From: CAWFFV01 sp963814985
GTDB lineage: Bacteria; Chloroflexota; Ktedonobacteria; Ktedonobacterales; Ktedonobacteraceae
Assembly (NCBI GenBank): GCA_963814985.1
Contig: CAWFFV010000054.1
Location: forward strand, 87,133 to 151,132
DNA length: 64,000 nucleotides
Reading direction: 5' to 3'
The notes under the pieces are model-generated. The model worked only from the letters and a program-made list of their open reading frames with translations, ran no database searches and was not told the origin of the DNA. The position numbers and the translations under genes are program-made. This document shows, one piece after another, positions 26,525 to 36,102 of this stretch; position 1 is the first letter of the stretch; each line of letters starts with the position of its first letter.

Positions 26525-27698
26525 CTAGCGATGATTCTTAATGAAACGCTCTATACGCACTAATGCTTCTTCTAGCTGATCATAGGCTGTACAGTATGCA
26601 CAACGTACATACCCTTTGCCCGCCTCACCAAACGCACTTCCAGGTACAACGGCAACCTTCTCTTCAAAGAGCAATTTCTCTGCAAATTCTTCATCAGTCA
26701 ATCCCGTCCCTCCAATATAGGGAAAGGCATAGAAGGCTCCACGTGGTTCACTGCAAGGAAGTCCGAGACTCTTGAGTCCTGCAATGAACATGCGACCACG
26801 ACGCTCATAGTCATCATGCATCAATTGCACATCATCCTCACCATGACGCAAAGCTTCAAGGGCCGCCTCCTGTGGCGGCAGTACCTGCACACATGATAGT
26901 ATACTGGTGAATTTTGAGCATAGCCTCCAGGATAGGAGTGGGTGCGGCAACGTAGCCAATACGCCAGCCTGTCATAGCATAGGCCTTAGAAAACCCATCT
27001 AACAAGAGTGTGCGCTCTTGCATGCCAGGCATAGCAGCAATACTTATATGTTCAGTTCCATAGACAAGGCGGCTATATACCTCGTCTATCGCCACGATCA
27101 GGTCATGCTCGATTGCAAGTCTGGCAATCCCCTCTAGCTCGGCCCGTGGCACAATGGCTCCGGTAGGATTGTTTGGATTGCCAATCAAAATCATCTTTGT
27201 GCGTGGAGTGATAGCAGCGGCAACCTCAGAGGCCCGCACACCAAAATCGTATTGCGCATAGGTGGGAACAGGTACAGGAACGCCACCTGCAAAAATAATA
27301 TCGGCTTCATAGGCCACATAACCGGGATCAGGTGAGATCACTTCATCGCCAGGATCGATAATCGTACGCATTGCCAGATCTACACCTTCACTCACCCCCA
27401 CCGTGACTAATATTTGCGTCTTCGGATCATAGGTCAGACCATAGCGACGCTGCAACATTGCAGCAATCTCCTCACGCAACTCAAGTAATCCATAATTAGA
27501 TGTATAACGCGTGCGTCCCTGTTGAATAGAATTAATACCGGCCTGACGAATATGCTCAGGTGTCACAAAGTCAGGTTCGCCAACACCCAACGAAATTACC
27601 TCTGGCATGGTGTTAATAATATCAAAAAACTTACGAATTCCTGATGGCCTTACCAGACGTACACGCTGCGATAATATCTCACGCTTTAGAGTATCCAT
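26525..27698 (-). CDS. class I/II aminotransferase (AspC/PatA-like), frameshifted
   Basis: PLP enzyme, about 390 aa. ATG 27698 (MDTLKREILSQRVRLVRPSGIRKFF) is preferred over the upstream in-frame start at 27770 because it begins where family members begin. Motifs: SLGVGEPDF, YTSNYGLLELREEIA, GNPNNPTGAIV, VAIDEVYSRLVYG, and the PLP Lys in LLDGFSKAYAMTGWRIGY. The frame breaks near 26885 (HQYTIMC to PPQEAALEALRHGEDD); the remaining C-terminus GAFYAFP..GYVRCAYCTAYDQLEEAL is normal. Substrate (Asp, or an aromatic or other amino acid) is not decidable. Convergent with the DsbA-family gene, copy D between. Confidence 0.87.
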
Positions 27699-27872
27699 GA
27701 AATATTTATGCTCCTTTTCATTATAAGAGAGGCAATACGGCAACCAACGGTGTTGCCAGTTGTCTACCAACTATGGTAGTCTGAACAAAGGAGGGAACCC
27801 TGGCACTCCACATCTCAGCTTATACCATGCTAAAACTCTAACATAAAAGAAGACAGGGTACAATGCACCACC

Positions 27873-28795
27873 ATGACAACATTTTCTATACCTGAAACAA
27901 ACCAATTTCCCTCACACAAACATAGCGTTTTAATTGATACCGATATCGGTGATGACATTGATGACGCTCTGGCACTCGCACTCGCCCTCAAATCACCAGA
28001 GCTTGAGTTACAAGCCGTCACAACGGTTTTCGGCGATACACAAAGTCGGGCACGTCTGGCGGCTCACCTTCTCCGGATCTTTGAACGTGAAGATGTTCCT
28101 GTTGCCGCCGGTGTACAGATACCGATGCAACTGCGTCACCCACCATCAGGAGTACCCCAGGCAGCAATTGTCGATGGGAGTGAAACTTTCCAGCTATCAC
28201 CTCCCTCTCAGGTCCGGAGATGATTATACAGACAGCCCATGCCCACCAGGGAGAACTTACCATCATTTGCCTTGGTCCGCTGACAAATCTTGCTACCGCC
28301 CTTACGCTTGAACCATCCCTCTTTATGGCTATAAGAAGAATAATTATGATGGGTGGGTCCAGCACTTTTCCTATGGCCAAGTGGAATGTACGCAGTGATG
28401 CGCGTGCCGCACAAATTGTTCTGGCGGCGGGCATACCTGTGACAATGATCGGCTTTAATGTGACGATGCGTTGTCATCTGCGCCAGAGTGAGCTAGAGCG
28501 GTTACATAACAACGCTACCCCACAGGTGCAACTCTTGAGCAATCTTATCGCCATCTGGCAACGTCACCGTCCACGCTGGCATTCCAGGTTTCCCTTTCTC
28601 CATGATCCTTTGACGATTGCCGCCTTATGCAAACCTGAGCTACTACGCTTTGAAGAGATGCCTGTCAGAGCATTGACTCATGGACCCTTCAAAGGCTATA
28701 TGATACCACGTGTAATGAATGGTCCATGGGTCAATGCAGCAGTGGATGTGAGAGTGAAAGCCGCACGAGAATGGATCATGCAACGCCTGTTGTGA
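27873..28795 (+). CDS. inosine-uridine-type nucleoside hydrolase, frameshifted
   Basis: Cleaves ribonucleosides to base and ribose. The N-terminal Ca-binding signature DTDIGDDIDDALALALALK is intact. After the frame change come CLGPLTNLATAL, MMGGS, NVRSDARAAQIVLAAGIPVTMIGFNVT and FLHDPLTIAALCKPE (last Asp ligand). The two halves join near 28205 by one base (QLSPPS to the frame containing AHAHQGELTIICLGP). Total about 307 aa, the usual length. Divergent from the aminotransferase; the 175-bp gap holds no other feature I can name. Confidence 0.87.
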
Positions 28796-28833
28796 CCATT
28801 GTAAAGGTCTTTTCGGGATATCTGGCAGGCAAC

Positions 28834-29985
28834 CTACATCCCCAGACCCCGGAGTTTCTCGATAATCCCAGGGAGAGCAGAGACAACGGTATCTATGTGG
28901 TCTTCGGTGTTCGCTTTACCCAATGTCAGGCGCAAACTTCCATGTGACCATTCAGGCGGTAGCCCCATGGCAACCAGGACATGCGATGGATCGACCGAAC
29001 CAGAGCTACATGCAGATCCAGTAGAGGCTGCCACACCAAGCAGATCAAGATTCAGCAGGATTGATTCACCTTCGACCCCCTGAAAGCAGAAGCTGGCATT
29101 GTTGGGTAAGCGATCAGTCGGGTGACCAGTCAGTTGGCTCCCTGGTATAGCCAAGATTCCCTCTATCAGACGATCTCGCAATGCTTTCAGACGGGGTGCG
29201 ACCTCAGATAACTCTGCTTGCGCTAAGTGCAGAGCGGTGGCAGTTCCTACAATACCGGCAACATTTTCAGTGCCAGCACGCCGACCACGCTCTTGCGAAC
29301 CACCCTGAAGTTGTGGCAAGATACGCATACCCTGACGCACATAGAGAATCCCCATACCTTTTGGCCCATAGAACTTGTGGGCAGAAAGCGAGAGGAGATC
29401 AACATTGAGAGCTATGACATCAATTGGCAGGGTGCTTGCTACCTGTACAGCATCAACATGGAAAGGTATCTTCTTCGCGCGGCAGATACGCCCGATCTCG
29501 GCTATTGGCTCAATGGTGCCAATCTCGTTATTCGCATACATGATGGAGACAAGCGTTGTCTGATCAGTGATAGCACGGCCAACATCATCGGGATCAATGC
29601 ACCCATATTCGTCAACAGGCAAATACGTTGTTTTGAAACCAAAGCGTTCCAGATACTGGCAGGTATGCAATACCGCATGGTGCTCGATTGACGAAGTAAT
29701 AAGGTGGTTCCCCTTTTTCTGTGAAGCAAAAGCCATGCCTTTAATTGCCAGATTATCACTCTCGGAACCACAGCCAACAAAGGCAATTTCGGTAGGGCGA
29801 CAATGGATGATCTGAGCCACCTGTTCACGAGAACGATCAATGGCTTGCATTGCATGACGACCTAACGTATAGATGCTGCTGGCATTGCCGTACTCGGTAG
29901 TGAGATAGGGAATCATCACTTCCAGGACGCGTGGGTCAAGGGCGGTTGTAGCTGCATGATCAAGATAAATAGTTCTTTCTGGCAT
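28834..29985 (-). CDS. cysteine desulfurase (IscS/NifS type)
   Basis: PLP enzyme that releases sulfur from Cys as a persulfide. 383 aa, intact. Motifs: YLDHAATTALDP, SSIEHHAVLHT, VDAVQVASTLPID, PLP Lys in SLSAHKFYGPKGMG, GGSQERGRRAGTENVAG and the sulfur-carrying Cys in ASTGSACSSG. It starts 34 bases after the larE stop in the same direction, so larE and this gene form an operon; it is probably the sulfur donor to LarE-type sulfur chemistry rather than the general IscS, though this is inference. No iscU or other Fe-S genes are adjacent. Confidence 0.92.
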   Translation of the reverse strand: MPERTIYLDHAATTALDPRVLEVMIPYLTTEYGNASSIYTLGRHAMQAIDRSREQVAQIIHCRPTEIAFVGCGSESDNLAIKGMAFASQKKGNHLITSSIEHHAVLHTCQYLERFGFKTTYLPVDEYGCIDPDDVGRAITDQTTLVSIMYANNEIGTIEPIAEIGRICRAKKIPFHVDAVQVASTLPIDVIALNVDLLSLSAHKFYGPKGMGILYVRQGMRILPQLQGGSQERGRRAGTENVAGIVGTATALHLAQAELSEVAPRLKALRDRLIEGILAIPGSQLTGHPTDRLPNNASFCFQGVEGESILLNLDLLGVAASTGSACSSGSVDPSHVLVAMGLPPEWSHGSLRLTLGKANTEDHIDTVVSALPGIIEKLRGLGM

Positions 29986-30019
29986 AGTATCTTAATTCCT
30001 GAATTCTCGAAACTGGGGT

Positions 30020-30892
30020 TCAAAGGGATTTCTTCTTCTTAAAAAATCCTTCGTTCATACTTCCGGTGCGGTACCCTGAGAGATCGACCGTCACATATAA
30101 ATAGCCTATTTTGCGCAGACCATCAGTTACCATACGACTCATCTCTTCTTCGACAAGGCGAGGTATTTCTGAGCGCTCTACTTCAATACGTGCAATGGTA
30201 TCATGATGGCGCACACGCAATTGTCGAAAACCCAATTCACGAAGTAACTTTTCTGCTTGATAGATCTTTTGCAGTGATGCCACATCGACTTTGCTCCCAT
30301 AGGGGATACGTGAAGAGAAACAGGCCATCGCAGGTTTATCCCACACGGGTACATCGAGCACACGCGCCACTGCGCGGATCTCACGTTTACCCATCCCTGC
30401 TTCCTTCAGCGGACCACGCACCTGAAATTCACGGGCGGCACGCTGTCCAGGCCGGAAATCACCATCATCATCTTTATTGATACCATAGGTAATATAGCGC
30501 AGGTTGTATTGCTTTGCCAGAGGTTCTAGTTGCGTAAACAGTTCCGTCTTACAAAAGTAACACCGATTGAAGTCATTAGTGACATAACGCTCATCTTCCA
30601 ATTCATGAGTCTCGACGGTAAGCAAAGGAATACCCATCTGCTCAGCAACGGCAATCGCTTCTCGCGTCTCTTCAGCCGCATAGGCAGGTGAAGAGGCAAT
30701 CACTCCCATCGCTCGTTCGCCCAGTACATCCCGTGCCACTTTGAGCAGGAGCGCACTATCAACTCCACCTGAGTAGGCCACAAGCACCGACTCCATCTCA
30801 CGCAAAATTGCTTGCAAGCGTTCATATTTCGCTTGCGTCTCGGCATCCAACACTTCAACATTCTCACTCTTGACGGAGTGGGTATCTAGCAT
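30020..30892 (-). CDS. larE: LarE-type pyridinium-biscarboxylate sulfur transferase, three-Cys form
   Basis: Sulfurates the nicotinic-acid mononucleotide-derived precursor of the nickel-pincer cofactor. 290 aa. PP-loop SGGVDS at residues 41-46; ATP/AMP site; GINKDD; RVRHHD. It has Cys111 and Cys114 (NRCYFCK) and Cys191 (MACFSSRIPYG). The single-Cys LarE of lactobacilli sacrifices its Cys, while three-Cys forms, as I recall, bind a [4Fe-4S] cluster that carries the sulfur catalytically. ATG 30892 has AGGAG upstream. First gene of an operon with a cysteine desulfurase. larA, larB and larC are not in the window. Confidence 0.88.
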   Translation of the reverse strand: MLDTHSVKSENVEVLDAETQAKYERLQAILREMESVLVAYSGGVDSALLLKVARDVLGERAMGVIASSPAYAAEETREAIAVAEQMGIPLLTVETHELEDERYVTNDFNRCYFCKTELFTQLEPLAKQYNLRYITYGINKDDDGDFRPGQRAAREFQVRGPLKEAGMGKREIRAVARVLDVPVWDKPAMACFSSRIPYGSKVDVASLQKIYQAEKLLRELGFRQLRVRHHDTIARIEVERSEIPRLVEEEMSRMVTDGLRKIGYLYVTVDLSGYRTGSMNEGFFKKKKSL

Positions 30893-30980
30893 TATAGTTT
30901 CTCCTGGCTATAAGTCACGTAGTTCTCTAGCAGCTACTCAATTGAGTCTAGACATTGCAATTCCCCAGATCCCTTTTTCT

Positions 30981-31108
30981 GGATTCCTCAGCGCCTACGG
31001 CGCTTCGCAGGCCGTTTTGTCTGTGTGGTGGAGTTTGCGGCGCAAACTCCACCACACAGACAAAACAGAGCGAGCCACCTGCGGTGGCGAGGAGACCTGA
31101 GGAGTTAC
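30981..31108. repeat. palindromic element, copy E (best preserved stem)
   Basis: Hairpin AGCGCC-tac-GGCGCT, TCGCAGGCC. Then a perfect 26-bp palindrome (31014-31039 with 31041-31066, one-base centre) with core GTTTGCGGCGCAAAC. Then AGAGCGAGCCACC-tgc-GGTGGCGAGGAG and right end GACCTGAGGAGTTAC. The left terminal repeat is diverged. Lies between divergent larE and the MocA-like gene; no other gene in the 323-base gap. Confidence 0.87.
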
Positions 31109-31215
31109 CCTAAACAATACTTACCTGCTATTATAGCATGGGTGATGATCTCTCGTGGCCTATCAATCTTGAAGCGCCTGCATAACAAGTACCCTATGAC
31201 GGGAAGGAGATGCAA

Positions 31216-31890
31216 ATGCAAGCATCTACAGCAGCCATCATCCTGGCAGCAGGTAGTTCCAGCCGCATGAATGCTGGACGCCACAAATTGCTACTACCAC
31301 TCGGTGGCCGCTCAGTGCTGGCCCATGTGATCGAGACAACCCTTGCATCGCAGGCCAAACCTATCATTCTCATCCTGGGATATCAAGCCAACCAGATACG
31401 GGCACAGATCGCCAAGTATATCACACATCCAATGCTTACTCTCATCGAGAATCCCAATTACTTACAAGGAATGAGTACCTCATTACAGATAGGGTTACAG
31501 ACCCTTATCAGTAACAAAAATCATACACAACGCTCTTCTCATTCTCCAGATAGCGCATTGATTATCCTCGGCGATCAGCCTCTGGTAACCACACACATCA
31601 TCGATACATTGATCACCACAAAACACATCACCGGAAAACACATCATTGCACCACTGTATAATGGCAAGCGAGGACACCCCATGCTTTTTGATGTCAGCCT
31701 CTTTACAGAACTGATGGATGTAACAGGCGATGAGGGGGGACGCAGCGTCATTGAACGCCATCGCCAGAAAATGGCAACAGTTGAGATGGGCGATAGAGTA
31801 GCAAATTATGATGTGGATACCTGGGAAACTTATCAACAGGTCATGCAAGAGTGGCAAAGAAAGCAAGAAAGCGGTCAGGAATTAGAATAA
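31216..31890 (+). CDS. MobA/MocA-like molybdopterin nucleotidyltransferase family
   Basis: 224 aa. Rossmann-like nucleotidyltransferase: AAIILAAGSSSRMNAGRHKLLLPLGGRSVL at the N-terminus, GMSTSLQIGLQ, LIILGDQPLV, APLYNGKRGHPMLFD and GDEGGRSVIERH. This pattern fits molybdenum cofactor cytidylyltransferase (MocA) or related NTP-transferase enzymes attached to xanthine dehydrogenase-type clusters. ATG 31216 is preferred; ATG 31210 abuts the AAGGAG ribosome-binding site. Stop and next start overlap (TAATG), coupling it to the TPR gene. No molybdoenzyme lies in the window. Confidence 0.85.
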   Translation: MQASTAAIILAAGSSSRMNAGRHKLLLPLGGRSVLAHVIETTLASQAKPIILILGYQANQIRAQIAKYITHPMLTLIENPNYLQGMSTSLQIGLQTLISNKNHTQRSSHSPDSALIILGDQPLVTTHIIDTLITTKHITGKHIIAPLYNGKRGHPMLFDVSLFTELMDVTGDEGGRSVIERHRQKMATVEMGDRVANYDVDTWETYQQVMQEWQRKQESGQELE

Positions 31891-32273
31891 TGGATATACC
31901 AGAACAAACTCAGCGCAAAAAACAGGCCACCTTCTGGCTAGAATATAGCCAGCAGTTGTCAACAGCGATTCGTTATGTCGAGGCATTGCGAGCAGCAGAG
32001 CGTGCAGTGGCATTAGATGAAACAAGCAGCGAGGCACGCTATGTCAAGGGAACATGCCTGGCAATGCTGGCATGCTACGACGAGGCTTTAGCAGATTTTG
32101 AACAGGCATTGACACTGGATACACTATATGTGCCTGCCTGGGATGGGAAAGCATGGGTATTGGGCATTATGGGGAAGAAAGAAGAAGCCCTGGCGGCAAT
32201 TCACAGAGCATTGGAGCTTGATCCAGAGTATTTTGAGGCACAGAAGCGTAAAAAGCGGTTGGAAGCAATCTGA
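31890..32273 (+). CDS. small TPR-repeat protein
   Basis: 127 aa from ATG 31890, whose first base is the last of the preceding TAA. Tetratricopeptide-like helices: ATFWLEYSQQLSTAIRYVEALRAAERAVALDET, ARYVKGTCLAMLACYDEALADFEQALTLDT and AWDGKAWVLGIMGKKEEALAAIHRALELDPEYFEA. Soluble and probably a protein-interaction adaptor for an unknown partner. Translationally coupled to the MocA-like gene. Ends at a shared terminator with tmk. Confidence 0.85.
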   Translation: MDIPEQTQRKKQATFWLEYSQQLSTAIRYVEALRAAERAVALDETSSEARYVKGTCLAMLACYDEALADFEQALTLDTLYVPAWDGKAWVLGIMGKKEEALAAIHRALELDPEYFEAQKRKKRLEAI

Positions 32274-32302
32274 AACTCGCCCATCATTGATGTGGGCGAG
32301 TT
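32274..32302. terminator. convergent terminator, TPR gene / tmk
   Basis: Stem AACTCGCCCA (32274-32283) with TGGGCGAGTT (32293-32302). It overlaps the end of tmk (stop at 32284) and starts right after the TPR gene stop. No long T-run. Confidence 0.55.
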
Positions 32303-32946
32303 CCAGATACTAATATCTCCACCAGCGCAACAATCTCCCGATGAATCTGCTCTGGCGACTGCGAGGCATCTATCACTTTGATACGATCAGGGTGTGCATG
32401 AGCGATAGACAAAAATGCCTGTCGCAAGCTTTGATGAAACGGTTCCGCTTCCACATCGAAGCGACTCTGTTGCTCACGCAAGCCACTCTGATCCAGAGCA
32501 ACATTTGTACGCATGTGTACATAGGCAGGATTGAGATCGAGCAAGATAGTGAGATCAGGCACATACCCCTGGGTTGCTAACAATGAGAGTTGCTCTACAC
32601 GTTCTGCACCGACACCGCGCGTAACACCTTGATAAGCAATACTGGAATCGAGGCAGCGATCAGTGATGACAAGTGTACCAGCAGCGAGAGCTGGCAGTAT
32701 TACCGTAGCAAAGTGCTGTGCGCGGTCAGCTTGAAATAAAAAGGCTTCCGCCAGAGGCATAATTGACAGTTCAGGACGATTAAACAGCAGCCGACGTATC
32801 TCTATACCGAGCGACGTTCCCCCTGGCTCGCGTGTACGTATATAGGGCACCTCCTGTGCCACCAGCCAGCGCTCCAGCAACTCCATCTGTGTCGTTTTAC
32901 CTGCACCATCAAGTCCTTCAAACGAGATAAGACATCCTCTGCTCAC
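32284..32946 (-). CDS. tmk: thymidylate kinase
   Basis: Phosphorylates dTMP to dTDP. 220 aa. P-loop FEGLDGAGKTTQ near residue 10, RTREPGGT (substrate/catalytic Arg), TDRCLDSSIAYQG (DR motif) and LLDLNPAYVHMRT. The GTG start overlaps the dcd stop (GTGA), so dcd and tmk are coupled and together supply dTTP precursors. Frame intact. Confidence 0.94.
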   Translation of the reverse strand: MSRGCLISFEGLDGAGKTTQMELLERWLVAQEVPYIRTREPGGTSLGIEIRRLLFNRPELSIMPLAEAFLFQADRAQHFATVILPALAAGTLVITDRCLDSSIAYQGVTRGVGAERVEQLSLLATQGYVPDLTILLDLNPAYVHMRTNVALDQSGLREQQSRFDVEAEPFHQSLRQAFLSIAHAHPDRIKVIDASQSPEQIHREIVALVEILVSGTRPHQ

Positions 32947-33542
32947 ACCTGACTTCCCCTATCAGAACGATACACATCATAATCCCAATCAAATTGCGGC
33001 TTGGGCAGCATATCCTCTGGCGTCCATTGCTGATCCCCTTTGCCATATTTTCCTCGATACTCTTTCAGCGTTTCACCAACATACTCAAAAGTCAACTGAC
33101 AAATACGAAAGCCAACAGGAACCAGAATAGTCGTTTGCGTATGATTACTAATTTCCATCGTCCAGCGACTGATATAGCCAACATCGCCAACACCAGCACA
33201 ACGACACACTGACAAGCCTGAACGTGCAACCGTACTACGCGAATACATCTTGGCAAGATAGCCGTTATGACCACCGATGATCTCCTGAGTATGAGCCAGT
33301 ATTGTCGTACCAGGACGAATTGCAATTTTATCGTCTTTGGCCTTACGTGGCTCCCCCCAGTAAAGACGAATTTCTTCTGGCCTATCCAGGTGCATTACCG
33401 CAATATTGGCATCGCCCTGGAAATACCACTTACCGAGACGGCAATCATACGAATTTGTCCCCAACTGGCGCTGATCAAATGGCTCAATCACAATGTTGCC
33501 GCGTTCTATCTCTTCCATAATACGCTTGTCAGATAATAACAT
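32943..33542 (-). CDS. dcd: dCTP deaminase
   Basis: Deaminates dCTP to dUTP (bifunctional deaminase-dUTPase forms also exist). 199 aa. Starts MLLSDKRIMEEIERGNIVI; QLGTNSYDCRLG, PGTTILAHTQEIIG, KMYSRSTVARSGLSV, GDVGYISRWTMEISNHT (catalytic Glu) and VPVGFRICQLTFEYV all match the trimeric Dcd/Dut fold. ATG 33542 with GAGGAG upstream. Coupled to tmk by GTGA overlap. Palindromic element copy F lies between it and the upstream exonuclease gene. Confidence 0.93.
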   Translation of the reverse strand: MLLSDKRIMEEIERGNIVIEPFDQRQLGTNSYDCRLGKWYFQGDANIAVMHLDRPEEIRLYWGEPRKAKDDKIAIRPGTTILAHTQEIIGGHNGYLAKMYSRSTVARSGLSVCRCAGVGDVGYISRWTMEISNHTQTTILVPVGFRICQLTFEYVGETLKEYRGKYGKGDQQWTPEDMLPKPQFDWDYDVYRSDRGSQV

Positions 33543-33632
33543 AAAAATAATATCTCCTCGTTGCTATGCCTTACGTTGAGACCGTATGAGAGTAACCTGG
33601 CCTCTCATAGTGGTACCCAATGTTAAATTATT

Positions 33633-33783
33633 GTAACTCCTCAGGTCTCTTGTTCGGAGTTCTCAGCGCCAGAGGCGCTTCGCAAGCTGTTTTGCGTAGG
33701 TAGCAGGGTTTGCGGCGCAAACCCTGCTACCTACGCAAAACAGAACGAGCCACCGCAGGTGGTGAGCAGATCTGAGGAGCTAC
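33633..33783. repeat. palindromic element, copy F (complete)
   Basis: The most complete copy. Terminal repeats GTAACTCCTCAGGTCTCT and the complement of GCAGATCTGAGGAGCTAC. Hairpin AGCGCC-aga-GGCGCT, TCGCAAG. Perfect 28-bp palindrome (33687-33714 with 33716-33743) with core GTTTGCGGCGCAAAC. Then AACGAGCCACC-gca-GGTGGTGAG. Between two leftward genes. Confidence 0.88.
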
Positions 33784-33828
33784 AAAATATTTACCAATAT
33801 CAATTTAACACTGGCAATTATAACAAAA

Positions 33829-35919
33829 CTAGACAATATCCTCTGCCCGATCAGTCTCTTCAGTACCCTTCATATCCACCTGTGCAAACAAAGCGCGAAC
33901 AGCAGCTATCTCATCCCACATACGTTGTGCCAGAGATTGTGCTTCATCCTCACTGGTCAAAGCATGTTGCAAGGGGAAGAAAGCACGATCATCACTATGG
34001 CGGTGTATCCAACGGCTGATGATATTAATCTGATCCACCTCAGCCTTGCCTATAATACCGGGTGGTTCCCTCAATGTTGACGCCACAACCAGCAGTTCAC
34101 GTACCGCTGTGTGTATCGCCTCCAACTCATGGGGAATACAGCGTTGTTGCACTAAACGGCCATGACAAATCAGGAAGATTTCGTTACAGCCCTCTTTGGC
34201 CGAAGGGTAGACAATAAATAGATTATTGGCTTCAACGGCTCCCGTTATCAGTCGTTGTCCAATAAGCAGCTCATCGGCGCTTCGAAGAGCATCCCGCAGC
34301 CATGCAGCACGTTCAAAGTTCAACTGCTGCGAAGCCTCAAACATCTGATGACGCAAACGGTCAAACAGATCTTCACGCTCACCACCCAGAAAAGCACACA
34401 CCTGCTCGATCATCTTCCGATACTCAGCAGAGTCAATACCACCACGACATGGTCCGCAACAGCGATTCATGTGCAAACGCAGACAAGGTTCAGAGGGTTT
34501 GGCCTGTGGTGGTAGAGAGCGAGTACAGGTACGCAACGGAAAGATTTTTTGTAGTAGTTCGAGAGTGAGATCAACCATACGTCGACTACGGAAAGGACCA
34601 AAATAACGTGCACCATCGCTGGCTATCTCGCGAGTGGCATAAACACGAGGAAACTCATGCTGTAGATCAATTTTGATAAATGGATAGAGTTCATAGTTTC
34701 GTAGCTGCACGTTGTACGCAGGTTGTAATTCTTTGATCAAGCATGACTCAACGAGCAATGCCTCCAATTCAGACCCTAATATGCGTGTTTCAATTTCTTT
34801 CACGTTTTGTAAGAGTCCATCCATCTTACGCGTATAACCTAAAGGCTGCGTATAATAGGAAGCGAGGCGTTCTTTGAGAGACTTGGCCTTCCCAACATAG
34901 ATAACCACCCCATTAGCATCCTTCATCAAATAAACACCAGGCAGAGCGGGAAATTCGCGTTTCCAGGCCGAGTCGAGAAAGAGGCTGCCCGTTGGACGGG
35001 CAAAGACCACCTCACGAGAGGAAGGCTTGCTATCGGCAGGCCATTGTTTTCCCTGACTAGAGAGGGCAAGCTGCGTAATATCCCCACTCCAACTCACTGG
35101 TAACTGTAAACGACGGCGTAGATGTCCCAGTGTGTGTATACCTTGCAAACGTGCCAGTTCCAGGATGCGCAGAAAAATGCTGGCAGTTACCTCTGCATCC
35201 CCCATAGCCCGGTGACGATTGGTAGCAGGAATCTGCAAATGTGCAGCAACCAGATCCAGCTTGAAACGCTTTAATCCTGGCAGGAAGCGTCGGGCAAGTG
35301 GAATGGTATCAAGTCCATCAGGCGGAAAGATATCTCCCAGTAACTTAGTCTCATACGAAAGAAACCCAAGATCAAAACTAAGATTGTGTCCAACAAGGAC
35401 TGTCCCATCGATGAAACGCTGAAAATCTGGAAGTACCATCTGAGCGCCTGGAGCATCCCTCACCATCTCTGACGTAATACCGGTAAATTGTGCGATAAAG
35501 GGGGGAATACGGCGACCAGGATTGATAAGACTCTGGAATGTGTCGATAGTCTTACCACCACGCAAACGTACACCAGCCAGTTCAATCACACGATCTGGGC
35601 CTGGACGCAATCCCGTTGTTTCAGTATCCAGTACGACGAATTCCACCTCGCTGAGCAGTTGTTGCATGCTACGCCAGGTACTGAGTGACCACAGGAGTTC
35701 GCTACCATTTCCAGGCTCACTCGACTCCTCAAAGAGTGAGGAGCTTCGCAACATCTGCCGCAAGAGCTTCGTCCACAGGGTTTTATTAGCAGTGGTACCT
35801 GTAGCCCCAAAAAGATGCTGGATAAGCTGGTCTTCCGATGTGGGTTCTCCCCGGTTTTCCATAAGTTCGTGGGCACGCCGTAGCAAGGTCCTATGTTGAG
35901 GAGCTTCCTCCTGTACCAT
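33829..35919 (-). CDS. DEDDh exonuclease fused to GIY-YIG/UvrC-like nuclease
   Basis: About 696 aa. ATG 35919 (MVQEEAPQHRTLL) is chosen because GGGGAG lies nine bases upstream; the frame is open ten codons further. Order: helical N-terminus; DnaQ-like exonuclease with VVLDTETTGLRPG, VGHNLSFDLGFL and HRAMGDAEVTA (D-E-D-D-h residues all present); then GIY-YIG at about residue 330 (LPGVYLMKDANGVVIYVGKAKSLKERL); then UvrC-like Cys segment (CLRLHMNRCCGPCRGG) and UVR-like helix (FERAAWLRDALRSADE). The UvrC endonuclease V/HhH C-terminus is replaced by an unrelated tail. Known in actinobacteria as DnaQ-UvrC fusions; presumed DNA repair. Confidence 0.9.
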   Translation of the reverse strand: MVQEEAPQHRTLLRRAHELMENRGEPTSEDQLIQHLFGATGTTANKTLWTKLLRQMLRSSSLFEESSEPGNGSELLWSLSTWRSMQQLLSEVEFVVLDTETTGLRPGPDRVIELAGVRLRGGKTIDTFQSLINPGRRIPPFIAQFTGITSEMVRDAPGAQMVLPDFQRFIDGTVLVGHNLSFDLGFLSYETKLLGDIFPPDGLDTIPLARRFLPGLKRFKLDLVAAHLQIPATNRHRAMGDAEVTASIFLRILELARLQGIHTLGHLRRRLQLPVSWSGDITQLALSSQGKQWPADSKPSSREVVFARPTGSLFLDSAWKREFPALPGVYLMKDANGVVIYVGKAKSLKERLASYYTQPLGYTRKMDGLLQNVKEIETRILGSELEALLVESCLIKELQPAYNVQLRNYELYPFIKIDLQHEFPRVYATREIASDGARYFGPFRSRRMVDLTLELLQKIFPLRTCTRSLPPQAKPSEPCLRLHMNRCCGPCRGGIDSAEYRKMIEQVCAFLGGEREDLFDRLRHQMFEASQQLNFERAAWLRDALRSADELLIGQRLITGAVEANNLFIVYPSAKEGCNEIFLICHGRLVQQRCIPHELEAIHTAVRELLVVASTLREPPGIIGKAEVDQINIISRWIHRHSDDRAFFPLQHALTSEDEAQSLAQRMWDEIAAVRALFAQVDMKGTEETDRAEDIV

Positions 35920-36102
35920 CGCAAACATCTCCCCAATAATCAAGCACAAAGAAAGATTAGATCAAGCGTACGAGAAGAATAGCATGTGCCACGGGGTTTG
36001 ACAAGAGAAAGGGTAAGATTTTCTACCACGTCTCTCACAAGTCCCTAATGGATTGAGTCTGAGATGGGTGAAAAACAGACCAGTACATTTCCAAAATTCA
36101 CG

